64,000 bases of DNA from an uncultured Aquimarina sp. (GCF_947500065.1 NZ_CANMQT010000007.1:62001-126000); one strand, 5' to 3'; shown: positions 27,785-37,347, counted from the first letter of the stretch. Numbers and translations: made by a program. Notes: generated from the letters alone by a model not told the origin.

Positions 27785-28249
27785 ATGAAAACTTTAGAGA
27801 CCTGGTTTCAAGAATATGCAGTGAGTCATCAAAACAAAACAAATATTGCAATTCATTTCATATGTGTACCTGCAATATTTTTTTCTGTTGTAGGTTTGAT
27901 TATGAGTATTCCCAGCGGATTTTTAGCTTCAATTATACCTGGTGAAAATCCTTTTATAGAAAATTGGGCATTTGTAGTTGCCTTACTTATTCTTTTGTTT
28001 TATGTTAGATTATCTGTTAAAATGGCATTGCAGATATTAGTTTTTGTTGCTTTTTGCATTATCGCTAATTATTATATTAGTCAATATGCACCATTATGGA
28101 TGGTGTCTCTTATTATTTTTGTAGTTGCTTGGATAGGGCAATTTTATGGACATCACCTAGAAGGAAAGAAACCTTCTGCAGCACAGGATTTGCAATTTTT
28201 ATTAATTGGACCTGCTTGGGTAATCCAAAAAATGTTTGGAAAGAAGTAA
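27785..28249 (+). CDS. DUF962/Mpo1-like membrane protein
   Basis: The 154-residue protein has four hydrophobic segments and the hallmarks of the Mpo1-like (DUF962) family: an early WFQEYAVSHQNKTN block with His and a late WIGQFYGHHLEGKKPSA block. The yeast relative Mpo1 is a dioxygenase for 2-hydroxy fatty acids with these His residues as iron ligands; a role in lipid alpha-oxidation is therefore possible here, but it is only inferred. It is divergent from the thioredoxin-like gene. Confidence 0.87.
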   Translation: MKTLETWFQEYAVSHQNKTNIAIHFICVPAIFFSVVGLIMSIPSGFLASIIPGENPFIENWAFVVALLILLFYVRLSVKMALQILVFVAFCIIANYYISQYAPLWMVSLIIFVVAWIGQFYGHHLEGKKPSAAQDLQFLLIGPAWVIQKMFGKK

Positions 28250-28338
28250 TCTGAAATGAGCCATAATATAGGTAGATACCAGCTAATAATATCAGTGGCT
28301 AATTCCATCTGAGATCTAAGAATAATAAAAAAAAACAG

Positions 28339-29202
28339 ATGAAATTACAGGATTGGAAAAATTCGGGTTCCTATTATTTATATAAAAATTATCAGATCTT
28401 CTATAGGGAAGAAGGAGCAGGAGTACCGCTGATTCTTATTCATGGATTTCCAACATCTTCTTGGGATTGGAATAAGGTATGGGATGTGCTTGTTAAAAAA
28501 TATAGTGTGTATGCTATTGATATGTTAGGGTATGGGTTTTCTTCTAAACCTACTGATTTTAGATATACAATTGCCTCTCAGGTAGATTTGTGGGAAGCTT
28601 TTTTAAAGGAAAAAGGGATTACTACTTTTCATATTCTGGCACATGATTATGGAGATACTGTGGTTCAGGAAATGCTAGCTAGGTTAAGAGAAAATTTTGA
28701 ATATGAATTCAAGATTCAATCTGTTTGCTTTCTGAACGGAGGAATGTTTCCAGAAACCAATTTCCCTACATTTACTCAAAGAATGTTACTAACTCCTTTT
28801 GGTACTATTCTGAAACATTTTATGGGAAGAAATACGCTGGCAAAGAACTTTAAAAAAATATTTGGAAAGGATACACAGGCAAGTGAACAAGAAATAGATG
28901 AGTTTTGGGAAACTATAGCTTATAACTCTGGTAAAAATGTAATTCCAAAACTTATTAAATATCTAACAGAAAGAGATACTTATAAGATTAGATGGCGAGA
29001 GGCAATACAGTATACTGATGTGCCAAAACGACTTATTGATGGAGCGGTTGATCCAATTTCTGGAAGACATATGGCAGAGTTCTATCAAGAAATTGTACCT
29101 GATGCGGATGTAGTGATATTAGATGCCATAGGGCATTATCCTCAAACGGAAGCACCGCAAGAAGTACTAGATCATTATACTGAATTTAGGAAGCAGTTGT
29201 AA
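28339..29202 (+). CDS. Alpha/beta hydrolase
   Basis: The 287-residue cytoplasmic protein has the oxyanion motif HGFPTSSWDW, the nucleophile elbow HDYGDT (Asp as nucleophile, as in haloalkane dehalogenases and epoxide hydrolases), the acid in DGAVDPISG and the His in DAIGHYPQ. The Asp nucleophile argues against an esterase and for a dehalogenase/epoxide-hydrolase-like group; the substrate is unknown. Confidence 0.88.
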   Translation: MKLQDWKNSGSYYLYKNYQIFYREEGAGVPLILIHGFPTSSWDWNKVWDVLVKKYSVYAIDMLGYGFSSKPTDFRYTIASQVDLWEAFLKEKGITTFHILAHDYGDTVVQEMLARLRENFEYEFKIQSVCFLNGGMFPETNFPTFTQRMLLTPFGTILKHFMGRNTLAKNFKKIFGKDTQASEQEIDEFWETIAYNSGKNVIPKLIKYLTERDTYKIRWREAIQYTDVPKRLIDGAVDPISGRHMAEFYQEIVPDADVVILDAIGHYPQTEAPQEVLDHYTEFRKQL

Positions 29203-29251
29203 CGTTTTGAAACTTGTTTTTTTTGAACAAACTAAATGGATTTTTTAACTT

Positions 29252-29300
29252 CCTCAAACCTCAAACCTCAAACCTCAAACCTCAAACCTCAAACCTCAAA
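29252..29300. repeat. Heptamer tandem array, (CCTCAAA)x7
   Basis: Seven perfect copies of CCTCAAA (49 nt) lie between the alpha/beta hydrolase and the stop codon of the M14 peptidase gene, directly abutting that stop. On the minus strand the unit is TTTGAGG. A perfect short array like this is prone to length change by slippage. Confidence 0.95.
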
Positions 29301-31814
29301 CTACATTTCATCACTAAAGAAAATGGCATTCATTAATAACTTGTTGGTTCCATACCAGAAAGCTCTAAAATTAGTGTTATCCGTAAATAAAATTGCATTT
29401 CCCCTTCCTAGACTATGATGTTTAAAAGGCACAGTACCTGATAAAGAGTCTAAATTCTTTTTACTAATATAACCACTTAAAAGAGGTGATTTTGTGTATT
29501 GAATAGGATTGTTGTAACTCTGTTTATCTGCTTTGATGAATAATGTTGTATTTCTAAATAAAGAGATTTTATCGTTTTTATATCCGAAATTGATAGGATG
29601 TGATCTGTCTACTTTAGCCTGAAAAATAGCCCCACCAATCACTTGAGCTCCAAAGAAATCTCTTCTTTGTTCGAATGAAATTTGCTTAGCATCATTTTCC
29701 GGTTTGGCAAATTCGATTTTCATCAGTTCGTTGTTTTTAAAGAACTGTGCGGCATTTCTATATCCAATCAACGTACCACCATTTCGGATCCAGGCTTTTA
29801 TTTTATCTATAACCTTCTTGTCTAATGTTTGGTTCCAGCTATTCGGTAAAATGATATGCGTGTATCTAGACAGGTTTCTTCTCTCTAGATAATCTGTGTT
29901 TAGTTTTGTAATAGGAATGTTGTATCGTTGATCCATAAGGTGCCATACTTCACCAGCATCATATGGGGTAATCCCACTACCTGTTAGTAAGGCGATTTTC
30001 GGCAATGATAAAGCCCGGAACTGGTTGCTTCCGAGATCAATTCCTAGGGTTAACCCAGTAGATACTCCAGTAATGTTTACATGGTTTTCTGAAGCAAGTT
30101 TTTGTAAAAACGAATGTATTTCTTCTGAGTTTAATTTCTGATTTTGAATTGGAAGCATAATAGTTCCGTAATCATAATTTTGATTCTCTACAGAAAATGG
30201 TTTCATTCCTACTTTAGCTCTCAGTCCTTTTTTTAGAATTTTATATAAAACAGCAGGTGTATAATACTCATGCCATTCCATTAGGTATGCATAGTTACTT
30301 TTATTAATAGCTTTTGGGGTGTTCTGTTTTAACTCAGTAATTTCTTTTCCTTTATCCGCAGTGGTCGATTTTTCTGAATAATCTAGATTAAAAGCTAAAG
30401 GAAATGTCCAAGCGGAGACATCATAAAATAAACTATCCTGAAAACTAGTTCTTTTTTCGAACATGGCTTTAATCAAACGGCTTTGCTTTTGATTTTTTGG
30501 AACCACATAGCTATATCCTTTTTTGAATTTTTTACCATCTGAAGTAATATTATTTTTTAAATCATAAAACTTAATTTGGTGACGTTTTAAAATTTCTGCT
30601 AAATGGTATGTGGAAGCAGCGTCTTTTTCATTACCAAAAACATAAGCTCCACTTTCTGCTTCTTTTCTGGCATTGGAGTAGAAATTATTTTGATATTGTA
30701 AGAGTTCTGTACGCATTGATTTTGCAGCTTCTAGCGTAGAAAGTGCCGCAGTAAATTGATTTCGTATGGTAAAAGGGAATGTTAGTATTCCATTATCTGT
30801 TTGTTGCGCATGTCCGCGAGAACTTCCTTGTTCAAACAGAATTCCAATACCTCCATTAATATCTGGAAATGTAGAGCCTTTTCCATAATAGAAATCATCA
30901 AAATTTTCTTCAGTGAAATATAAGGACCCTATTTTGTTAAATGCATCGGCGTGGTAATTGGCTATTTTTTTTGTTAGCTCTTGATTTAACTTTGGTGTGA
31001 GAGGATGTGTTCGAGACTGTATTCCTGGCTGAAAGAAAAAACTGCTATTAGAACCCATTTCATGATGATCAGTAAGAATGTTTGGATACCATTTATGAAA
31101 AGTATTGATTCTGGCTCTTGATTCTGGTAATTGTACAGGTAGCCAATCACGATTCATATCAAACCAATAGTGGTTTGTTCTTCCTCCAGGCCACACTTCG
31201 CTATATTCGCGATCCTGAGGATCAGTACTTATGTTTTTGCTTTTATTGGTGTTTGCCCAATATGCAAAACGTTGTAATCCATCAGGATTAAACGAAGGAT
31301 CAAATAAAATCACAACATTGTCCAGAAGCTCATCAATTTCGTTTCCTTGTCCTGCGGCCAGATAATATGCGGCTAGTAAACTGGCATTAGATCCGCTAGG
31401 TTCATTACCATGGATAGAAAACCCTTGATACACTACGGCAGGCATGGATGCTATATCTGTTGTGCTTGCAGTAGCTTCTGTTAGTTGAATATGTTGGTTT
31501 CGGATTTCATCCAGATTTTGATGATTTTTTTCTGAAGTGATTGTCAATAGAATAATTGGACGATCTTCAAAAGTTGTCCCGCGATCCTCTAATGTGATAC
31601 GAGGTGAAGCTTCTGCTAAAGCTTTCATATATTCTACTAGTTTATCATGTGTAACGTGCCATTTTCCGGGAACAAACCCTAAAACACTTTGCGGTGTCGG
31701 AATTTCAGGGTTATAGGACACTCCTTTTGGTAAATAATAATCCAGTGATAGGTTTTCTTGTGAAAAGGAAGAAATGAATAGTAAAGATAAGATAATAGTA
31801 AAGAAGTGCTTCAT
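29301..31814 (-). CDS. M14-family zinc carboxypeptidase, exported
   Basis: The 837-residue protein has a signal peptide (IILSLLFISSFSQE) and an M14 domain at about 45-400. Zinc ligands and catalytic motifs include SIHGNEPSG (HxxE) and DHHEMGSNSSFFF. The long C-terminal half (about 400-837) has a glutamine amidotransferase-like feel (LLTGSGITPYDAGEVWHLMD) as in other Bacteroidetes M14 peptidases. It probably acts in the periplasm or outside the cell. The gene ends directly against a heptamer array. Confidence 0.88.
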   Translation of the reverse strand: MKHFFTIILSLLFISSFSQENLSLDYYLPKGVSYNPEIPTPQSVLGFVPGKWHVTHDKLVEYMKALAEASPRITLEDRGTTFEDRPIILLTITSEKNHQNLDEIRNQHIQLTEATASTTDIASMPAVVYQGFSIHGNEPSGSNASLLAAYYLAAGQGNEIDELLDNVVILFDPSFNPDGLQRFAYWANTNKSKNISTDPQDREYSEVWPGGRTNHYWFDMNRDWLPVQLPESRARINTFHKWYPNILTDHHEMGSNSSFFFQPGIQSRTHPLTPKLNQELTKKIANYHADAFNKIGSLYFTEENFDDFYYGKGSTFPDINGGIGILFEQGSSRGHAQQTDNGILTFPFTIRNQFTAALSTLEAAKSMRTELLQYQNNFYSNARKEAESGAYVFGNEKDAASTYHLAEILKRHQIKFYDLKNNITSDGKKFKKGYSYVVPKNQKQSRLIKAMFEKRTSFQDSLFYDVSAWTFPLAFNLDYSEKSTTADKGKEITELKQNTPKAINKSNYAYLMEWHEYYTPAVLYKILKKGLRAKVGMKPFSVENQNYDYGTIMLPIQNQKLNSEEIHSFLQKLASENHVNITGVSTGLTLGIDLGSNQFRALSLPKIALLTGSGITPYDAGEVWHLMDQRYNIPITKLNTDYLERRNLSRYTHIILPNSWNQTLDKKVIDKIKAWIRNGGTLIGYRNAAQFFKNNELMKIEFAKPENDAKQISFEQRRDFFGAQVIGGAIFQAKVDRSHPINFGYKNDKISLFRNTTLFIKADKQSYNNPIQYTKSPLLSGYISKKNLDSLSGTVPFKHHSLGRGNAILFTDNTNFRAFWYGTNKLLMNAIFFSDEM

Positions 31815-31862
31815 TTTAGATAGTTTGTGCGATTGTTGAGTCTATATTCACCGAAAATAAAA

Positions 31863-31889
31863 AAAACCGCTTCAGAGATTGAAGCGGTT
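31863..31889 (-). terminator. Terminator after the DUF3276 gene
   Basis: AAACCGCTTCA pairs with TGAAGCGGTTT around a 5-nt loop, followed on the minus strand by a T-run. Confidence 0.82.
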
Positions 31890-31918
31890 TGCATAAGTTT
31901 AACATAAGTTGCTATGTC

Positions 31919-32314
31919 TTATATGTCATCGAAGCTTACATCTGTAAAGCTTTCTGTAGAAGCAGTAACTTCTTCATTAGCTGTTGTAGATTCTTCGGTA
32001 TTTTGTTCGTAAGATTTCTGATAATCTTTTTGATGTCTTTCGCTTATAACCTCTTCACCCTTTTCGTTAACGATAAAATCAGTCATTTCGCTTAGTATTT
32101 CACTAAATCCAACAAAATCCTCTTTGTATAAATAGATTTTATGTTTTTTATAGTGAAAAGATCCATCATCATTTGTGAATTTTTTACTCTCTGTAATAGT
32201 AAGATAGTAATCTCCAGCTTTTGTTGATCTTACATCAAAGAAATATGTTCTTCTTCCTGCCCTTAAAACTTTTGAGAAAATCTCCTCTTTCTCCAACATT
32301 TCATGATCACTCAT
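31919..32314 (-). CDS. DUF3276/PUR-family nucleic-acid-binding protein
   Basis: The 131-residue protein has a single PUR-type domain (about 10-90: EIFSKVLRAGRRTYFFDVRSTKAGDYYLTITE, shortened here to the conserved RAGRRTYFFDVR and DYYLTITE) and an acidic Thr/Glu-rich tail. PUR-family members in Bacteroidetes and Borrelia bind RNA and DNA. The gene is monocistronic with a terminator behind it. The family call is firm; the cellular role is not known from the sequence. Confidence 0.88.
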   Translation of the reverse strand: MSDHEMLEKEEIFSKVLRAGRRTYFFDVRSTKAGDYYLTITESKKFTNDDGSFHYKKHKIYLYKEDFVGFSEILSEMTDFIVNEKGEEVISERHQKDYQKSYEQNTEESTTANEEVTASTESFTDVSFDDI

Positions 32315-32392
32315 AATCCTTATTTCTTAATTAATTAGTCTGTTACGATGGAATCAAAAATCTAAAAAAATTGTTAATCGTACAACAAAATA

Positions 32393-34150
32393 TCAAATTT
32401 CTTTTTCGCTTAGTTGTTTTAAATAAAGTTCTTTGTAGTACCCATCGGCGTCTAATAGTTGATTATGAGTGCCTTGTTGGATGATTTCCCCTTCTTCTAA
32501 AACAATTATTTTATCAGCATTTCTTGCAGTAGAAACTCGATGACTAACGATGAAAGTAGTCTTGTTTTTGGAAATTCTATTAAGATTGTTGAGTATTTCT
32601 TCTTCAGTTTCTGTATCTACGGCAGATAAACAGTCATCAAAAAGAAGAATAGAAGGGTCTTTAATGATTGCTCTTGCAATAGAAACACGTTGTTTTTGTC
32701 CTCCAGATAATGTAATCCCTCTTTCGCCTAAAACGGTATCATATCCTTTGCTAAATCCTTCGATGTTCTTGTGAACAGCAGCATTTTTTGCAGCTTCCAA
32801 TACTTCGGTTTCTGTGGCGTTCGTTTTACCAAATTTTATATTATTTCTTATCGAGTCGCTAAACAAAAAAGCATCTTGTGGCACATACCCAATGGATTCT
32901 CTAAGATTTATTAAGTTTAACTGTCTGATAGGTGTTCCGTCTACTCTGATTTCACCATTAGAAACATCATATAATCTTCCTAATAGATCTAAAATAGTAG
33001 ATTTACCTGAACCAGTCTTTCCAATAATAGCAATTGTCTGGCCAGAATTAATTTCAAAACTTATCTTTTTTAGAGCCGTAATATTGGTGTCATCATATGT
33101 AAAAGAAACATTGTCAAAGGTAACGTTTCCGATTATTGGTGTTTGATCGGTAATGGTATTTGTTATTTCGGGTTCTTGGCTTAAGAATTCGTTAATCCTA
33201 ACTTGTGAAGCCTCTGCTTGTTGTATAATAGAGGTTACCCATCCTACAGTAGCAACAGGCCAGGTAAGCATATTTACAAAAATGATGAATTCTACAATAA
33301 CACCAAGATCCTGAATCGTGCCATTAATATATTGTCTACCTCCAATATAGATTACCATAATATTACTAATCCCAATAAGCAACACCATCAAAGGAAAAAA
33401 TAACGCTTGTACTTTTACCAAATCAATGTTTTTTTCTTTACTGGTATTGGATAAGTTTGTAAAGTTTTTTAAAGTTTGGGGTTCTATTCCATAAGCTTTG
33501 ATAACAGATATACCGCTAAATGATTCTTGGGTGAATGTCGTTAGTTTAGATAAAAATTGCTGAACGACCGTACTTCTTTTATGTATGGCAACACTTAGCT
33601 TATAAATAGAAACAGAAAGAATCGGTAGCGGAGCAACAGTGTACAAGGTTAATTGTGGTGCAATACTAATCATGTATCCTATTACTAAAACAAATAACGT
33701 AATGGTGGTTACACTATACATAATAGCAGGACCAACATACATTCTTACTTTAGATACATCTTCACTGATACGACTCATCAAATCACCAGTTCTGTTCTTT
33801 TTATAGAAATTGAGAGATAATATCTGATAATGTTTAAAGACTTCATTTTTTAGATCAAATTCAATAAATCGCGATACCACTATAAAGGTCTGCCGCATTA
33901 AGAAAGTAAAGAAACCTGCTAAAAGAGCAGAACCAAGAAGAAATAGAAGATTGATAAGTAGATTTCTTTTTAAGTAACTATAATCTGTAATTTCTCCATC
34001 AATATATTGACGAATAAGATCAATACTATCGCCAATAAATGTGGGAACTGCAATAGCAAAAACTCTTGCAATTATTGTAATAACTAAACCAATGATAAGG
34101 CGATATTTATATTTTAGGAAATACTTGTCTAAATGGCGTAATGCACGCAT
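32393..34150 (-). CDS. ABC exporter, fused membrane and ATPase domains
   Basis: The 585-residue half-transporter has six membrane segments in residues 1-320 and an ATPase domain at about 335-585 with Walker A IIGKTGSGKST, Q-loop YVPQDAFLFSD, signature LSGGQKQRVSIARA and Walker B ILLFDDCLSAVD. It has MsbA/MdlB-type organisation and would act as a dimer. There is no N-terminal C39 peptidase domain, so it is not a GG-peptide exporter by itself. The substrate cannot be deduced. Confidence 0.92.
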   Translation of the reverse strand: MRALRHLDKYFLKYKYRLIIGLVITIIARVFAIAVPTFIGDSIDLIRQYIDGEITDYSYLKRNLLINLLFLLGSALLAGFFTFLMRQTFIVVSRFIEFDLKNEVFKHYQILSLNFYKKNRTGDLMSRISEDVSKVRMYVGPAIMYSVTTITLFVLVIGYMISIAPQLTLYTVAPLPILSVSIYKLSVAIHKRSTVVQQFLSKLTTFTQESFSGISVIKAYGIEPQTLKNFTNLSNTSKEKNIDLVKVQALFFPLMVLLIGISNIMVIYIGGRQYINGTIQDLGVIVEFIIFVNMLTWPVATVGWVTSIIQQAEASQVRINEFLSQEPEITNTITDQTPIIGNVTFDNVSFTYDDTNITALKKISFEINSGQTIAIIGKTGSGKSTILDLLGRLYDVSNGEIRVDGTPIRQLNLINLRESIGYVPQDAFLFSDSIRNNIKFGKTNATETEVLEAAKNAAVHKNIEGFSKGYDTVLGERGITLSGGQKQRVSIARAIIKDPSILLFDDCLSAVDTETEEEILNNLNRISKNKTTFIVSHRVSTARNADKIIVLEEGEIIQQGTHNQLLDADGYYKELYLKQLSEKEI

Positions 34151-34232
34151 AAGGGATTGATTTTTAGAAGCTCAATTATTAACAAATTCTTAAAATTTAA
34201 CAACGAAAAACTTTAAATTCGTAAAAATACAT

Positions 34233-34240
34233 TATTTTAG
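34233..34240 (+). promoter_or_regulatory. Probable promoter -7 box for the leucine dehydrogenase gene
   Basis: TATTTTAG is one base off TAnnTTTG and lies about 50 nt before the ATG at 34292. The assignment is tentative. Confidence 0.4.
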
Positions 34241-34291
34241 CGCTTCAATTTTGACTATTATTCAATATATAACATTTTAAAATTTCCAAAA

Positions 34292-35389
34292 ATGATAACC
34301 GAAGTGCTTACTGCAAATCAATTAAAAAAAGAGGCTCCTGTATTTGGACAATTGTCCTTTAATGATCACGAACAAGTTGTTTTTTGTCAAGACAAAGATA
34401 CAGGTTTAAAGGCAATAATTGGGGTGCATAACACAATTTTAGGACCTGCATTAGGAGGTACTAGAATGTATAATTATCAGACAGAATGGGATGCTCTAAA
34501 TGATGTTTTGAGACTATCTAGAGGAATGACGTATAAGGCGGCTATCACTGGATTGAATTTAGGTGGAGGGAAAGCTGTGATTATTGGAGATCCTAAAACA
34601 TTGAAGACTCCCGCACTTATGAAACGTTTTGGAGAGTTTGTTCATACACTAGGAGGAAAATACTATACAGCAGAAGATGTAGGTATGGAAACTTCTGATA
34701 TGGATACTGTTCGAGAAGTAACACCTTACGTAACAGGAATATCAGAATCAAAAGGAGGAGCAGGTAATCCTTCTCCGGTAACAGCATATGGTGTGTATAT
34801 GGGTATGAAGGCCTCAGCTAAATTTGCTTATGGAACTGATAACTTAGATGGTAAAAAAATCTTAGTACAAGGTATTGGACATGTAGGTGAGGAATTGGTA
34901 AGGTTAACAGCAGAAGAAGGAGCTAATGTTATTATTACAGATATAAACCAAGAAAGACTTCATGAAGTCAGTGGTAAATACGGAGTAGAAATATATAAAG
35001 GACAAGATTTATATACTGAGACAGCTGATATTTATGCTCCTTGTGCATTAGGTGCTACTATAAACGATGAAACTATTAATAAGTTAAATGTTAAAGTGAT
35101 TGCTGGAGCAGCAAACAATCAGTTAGCTTCAGAAAATGTTCACGGTCCGTTATTACAGGAAAAAGGAATTGTATATGCTCCGGATTTTTTAATCAATGCA
35201 GGAGGTATTATTAATGTATATGCAGAAATTGAAGGATACGGAAGAGATCAAATTATGACCAAAACGGAAAATATTTATAATACTACCTTAGATATTTTAA
35301 ACAAATCAAAGGCTACAGGTATGACTGCAAATGCTGCAGCCGTTAGTATTGCAGATGAAAGAATTGCTGCCAAAAAAAACGATAAATAA
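34292..35389 (+). CDS. Leucine (Glu/Leu/Phe/Val) dehydrogenase
   Basis: The 365-residue protein oxidatively deaminates a branched amino acid with NAD. Dehydrogenase motifs are clear: GPALGGTRM, catalytic Lys in SRGMTYKAAITGLNLGGGKAV and the Rossmann-type ILVQGIGHVGEELVRL. Leucine dehydrogenase is the best match on length and on the family's common occurrence in Flavobacteriaceae; related substrates such as valine cannot be ruled out. Confidence 0.9.
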   Translation: MITEVLTANQLKKEAPVFGQLSFNDHEQVVFCQDKDTGLKAIIGVHNTILGPALGGTRMYNYQTEWDALNDVLRLSRGMTYKAAITGLNLGGGKAVIIGDPKTLKTPALMKRFGEFVHTLGGKYYTAEDVGMETSDMDTVREVTPYVTGISESKGGAGNPSPVTAYGVYMGMKASAKFAYGTDNLDGKKILVQGIGHVGEELVRLTAEEGANVIITDINQERLHEVSGKYGVEIYKGQDLYTETADIYAPCALGATINDETINKLNVKVIAGAANNQLASENVHGPLLQEKGIVYAPDFLINAGGIINVYAEIEGYGRDQIMTKTENIYNTTLDILNKSKATGMTANAAAVSIADERIAAKKNDK

Positions 35390-35450
35390 ATTTATCTAAA
35401 TTTTACTGCATAAAAAGTAAATTTTAGAATTGGTAGATTAAAAATAATAG

Positions 35451-35458
35451 TATTTTTG
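35451..35458 (+). promoter_or_regulatory. Promoter -7 box of nusB
   Basis: TATTTTTG matches TAnnTTTG exactly. The expected transcription start falls inside the hairpin that begins 2 nt downstream. Confidence 0.62.
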
Positions 35459-35460
35459 CA

Positions 35461-35492
35461 GGACGAAAGTGAGCTACACTTTCGTCCTTTTT
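35461..35492 (+). terminator. Hairpin with T-run between the nusB promoter and nusB
   Basis: GGACGAAAGTG (35461-35471) pairs perfectly with CACTTTCGTCC (35477-35487) around AGCTA, followed by TTTTT. It has the form of an intrinsic terminator and serves as the end of the leucine dehydrogenase transcript. It also lies just after the nusB -7 box. Confidence 0.78.
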
Positions 35493-35516
35493 AATTAATG
35501 TTCTTTGTAATTTCTT

Positions 35517-36461
35517 ATGTTAACAAGAAGACATATTCGAGTTAAAGTAATGCAATCTCTCTATGCGCTAGAGCAGACGCAAAGTGATAATCTAGATAAA
35601 GAAGAAAAGTTTTTGCTTTTTAGTATCGAACAGATGTATGATTTATTTCTAATAAATCTTCAACTTTTGATAGAAATAAGAAAGCACGCTGCTGATTTTC
35701 TGGAAAAAAGTCAGAAAAAAATATTAGCTACTTCAGAAGAAAAGAACCCAAATCAAAAATTTATTAATAACGAAATTCTTTTGTTATTAGAAAATAATAT
35801 TGAGCTTAAAGAAGCAATGGAACGTAAGAAGATGAACTGCTGGCATCTTGATGACGAGTATGTAAAAATTCTTTGGAAGGAAATTCATGAGAGTGAGTTG
35901 TATGCAGATTATATGAATACGAAGATGAGCTCCTTCAAAGAAGATAAAGATTTTATTCTTGATATCTTCAAAGAAATCGTAGCTCCTAATGACAAGTTGT
36001 ATGAATATATAGAAGATAAGAAACTTACCTGGATTGATGATTTACCATTAATCAATACAGGAATTATTAAGATGCTCAGAAAAGTGAAGCAAACTCATGA
36101 TGAGCATATGTCTTTACCAAGATTATATAAGGATGTAGATGATAAAAAATTTGCTAAAGATATTTTTAGAAAAACAGCGCTTAACGGAGTTGAATTTGCT
36201 GGAGAGATAGAAGGAAAAACCCCTAATTGGGATAAAGATCGTATTGCAGAATTAGACAAAGCAGTCATTAAAATGGCAATTTGTGAGTTTCAAAAATTCC
36301 CATCTATACCTGTAAAAGTAACAATTAACGAATATTTAGAGATTGCCAAGGAATATAGTACTCCAAAGAGTAGTATCTTTATCAACGGGATTTTGGATAA
36401 AATATCCAAAGAATATCAAGAAAACGGTAAACTAAATAAAGTTGGCCGAGGACTTTTGTAG
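35517..36461 (+). CDS. nusB: Transcription antitermination factor NusB
   Basis: NusB joins NusE and other factors in antitermination of rRNA transcription. At 314 residues it is about twice the length of E. coli NusB. The N-terminal RRHIRVKVMQSLYALEQ is the family's start, and the helical C-terminal part has LDKAVIKMAICEFQKFPSIPVKVTINEYLEIAKEY, of which TINEYLEIAKEY and ILDKI are the conserved end. The long middle insertion is usual in Bacteroidetes. It is followed at 49 nt by a DUF1573 gene and yajC. Confidence 0.92.
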   Translation: MLTRRHIRVKVMQSLYALEQTQSDNLDKEEKFLLFSIEQMYDLFLINLQLLIEIRKHAADFLEKSQKKILATSEEKNPNQKFINNEILLLLENNIELKEAMERKKMNCWHLDDEYVKILWKEIHESELYADYMNTKMSSFKEDKDFILDIFKEIVAPNDKLYEYIEDKKLTWIDDLPLINTGIIKMLRKVKQTHDEHMSLPRLYKDVDDKKFAKDIFRKTALNGVEFAGEIEGKTPNWDKDRIAELDKAVIKMAICEFQKFPSIPVKVTINEYLEIAKEYSTPKSSIFINGILDKISKEYQENGKLNKVGRGLL

Positions 36462-36510
36462 TTCAAAAAAAATAGTATTTTTAACCCTCAATTAATTAAA
36501 AACCCAAGTA

Positions 36511-36990
36511 ATGAAAAAAGGAATCTTAATTTTAGCTGGTGTTTTTGCTTTGACATTTGTGTCTTGCAAAGATAATGCAGCAGAAAAAGTTAAAGAAGAA
36601 AATGTAGCAGATGCTGCAGATCGTGATGCAAAGAATACAGATTTTCCTGTAATGTCTTTTGATGCAACTGAGCACGATTTCGGAACAATCAACGAAGGTG
36701 ATGTAGTAGAACATACATTTACTTTTACTAATACAGGTAAAGCACCTTTAGTAATTGTAAATGCAAAAGGAAGTTGTGGTTGTACTGTTCCTGAGTGGAC
36801 AAAAGAACCTGTTGCTCCTGGAGCTACTGGATCTATGTTAGTGAAGTTTAATTCTAACGGTAAGCCAAACGCTCAAAACAAACAAGTTACTATTACTGCT
36901 AATACAGAAGCAGGAAAAGAAATCCTTAAGATTAAGGCAATGGTAACTCCAAAAGCTAAACCAGTAAGCGGAACTCCGGTAAGCGAGTAA
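36511..36990 (+). CDS. DUF1573-domain lipoprotein
   Basis: The 159-residue protein has a lipobox ending FVSCKD and a DUF1573 beta-sandwich (about 48-140) with HDFGTINEGDVVEHTFTF and NAKGSCGCTVPEW, where the CGC is characteristic. The function of the domain is unknown. It lies in a nusB-DUF1573-yajC run, with yajC 5 nt after its stop. Confidence 0.9.
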   Translation: MKKGILILAGVFALTFVSCKDNAAEKVKEENVADAADRDAKNTDFPVMSFDATEHDFGTINEGDVVEHTFTFTNTGKAPLVIVNAKGSCGCTVPEWTKEPVAPGATGSMLVKFNSNGKPNAQNKQVTITANTEAGKEILKIKAMVTPKAKPVSGTPVSE

Positions 36991-36995
36991 TTTTT

Positions 36996-37295
36996 ATGGA
37001 AGGATTTGGAGGACAATTACCTTTTATACTTTTGATATTTGTAGTGATGTATTTTTTTATGATACGTCCACAAATGCAAAAGGCAAAAAAGGAGAAGAAA
37101 TTCGCTGCAGAGCTTAAGAAAGGAGATCGCGTAGTTACAAAAAGTGGTCTTCACGGAAAAGTCTTTGACTTCAGTGAAAAAAATAATGCCGTTGTTATTG
37201 AAACAGGAGCTGGTAAATTAACATTCGATAAATCTGCTATTTCTTTAGAAATGAGTCAGAAATTAAATGCACCACCTGCCGAAAAGAAAAAGTAA
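36996..37295 (+). CDS. yajC: Preprotein translocase accessory subunit YajC
   Basis: The 99-residue protein has one N-terminal membrane segment (LPFILLIFVVMYFFMIRPQMQ) with the RPQ motif, then KKGDRVVTKSGLHGKV. YajC associates with SecDF and SecYEG. It is followed by a strong terminator at 37316-37347. Confidence 0.94.
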   Translation: MEGFGGQLPFILLIFVVMYFFMIRPQMQKAKKEKKFAAELKKGDRVVTKSGLHGKVFDFSEKNNAVVIETGAGKLTFDKSAISLEMSQKLNAPPAEKKK

Positions 37296-37315
37296 TAACA
37301 GAGCTTATAAAGCAA

Positions 37316-37347
37316 AAAGCGTCGTATGTAAATACGACGCTTTTTTT
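37316..37347 (+). terminator. Terminator after yajC
   Basis: AAAGCGTCGTAT pairs with ATACGACGCTTT around GTAA, followed by a run of T. Confidence 0.88.

Noticed and set aside
29252..29300. CRISPR array
   Set aside because: The repeat unit is only 7 nt and there are no spacers; it is a simple tandem repeat.
32393..34150. Exporter of the GG-leader peptides
   Set aside because: The ABC protein has no N-terminal C39 peptidase domain and is far from every peptide gene.
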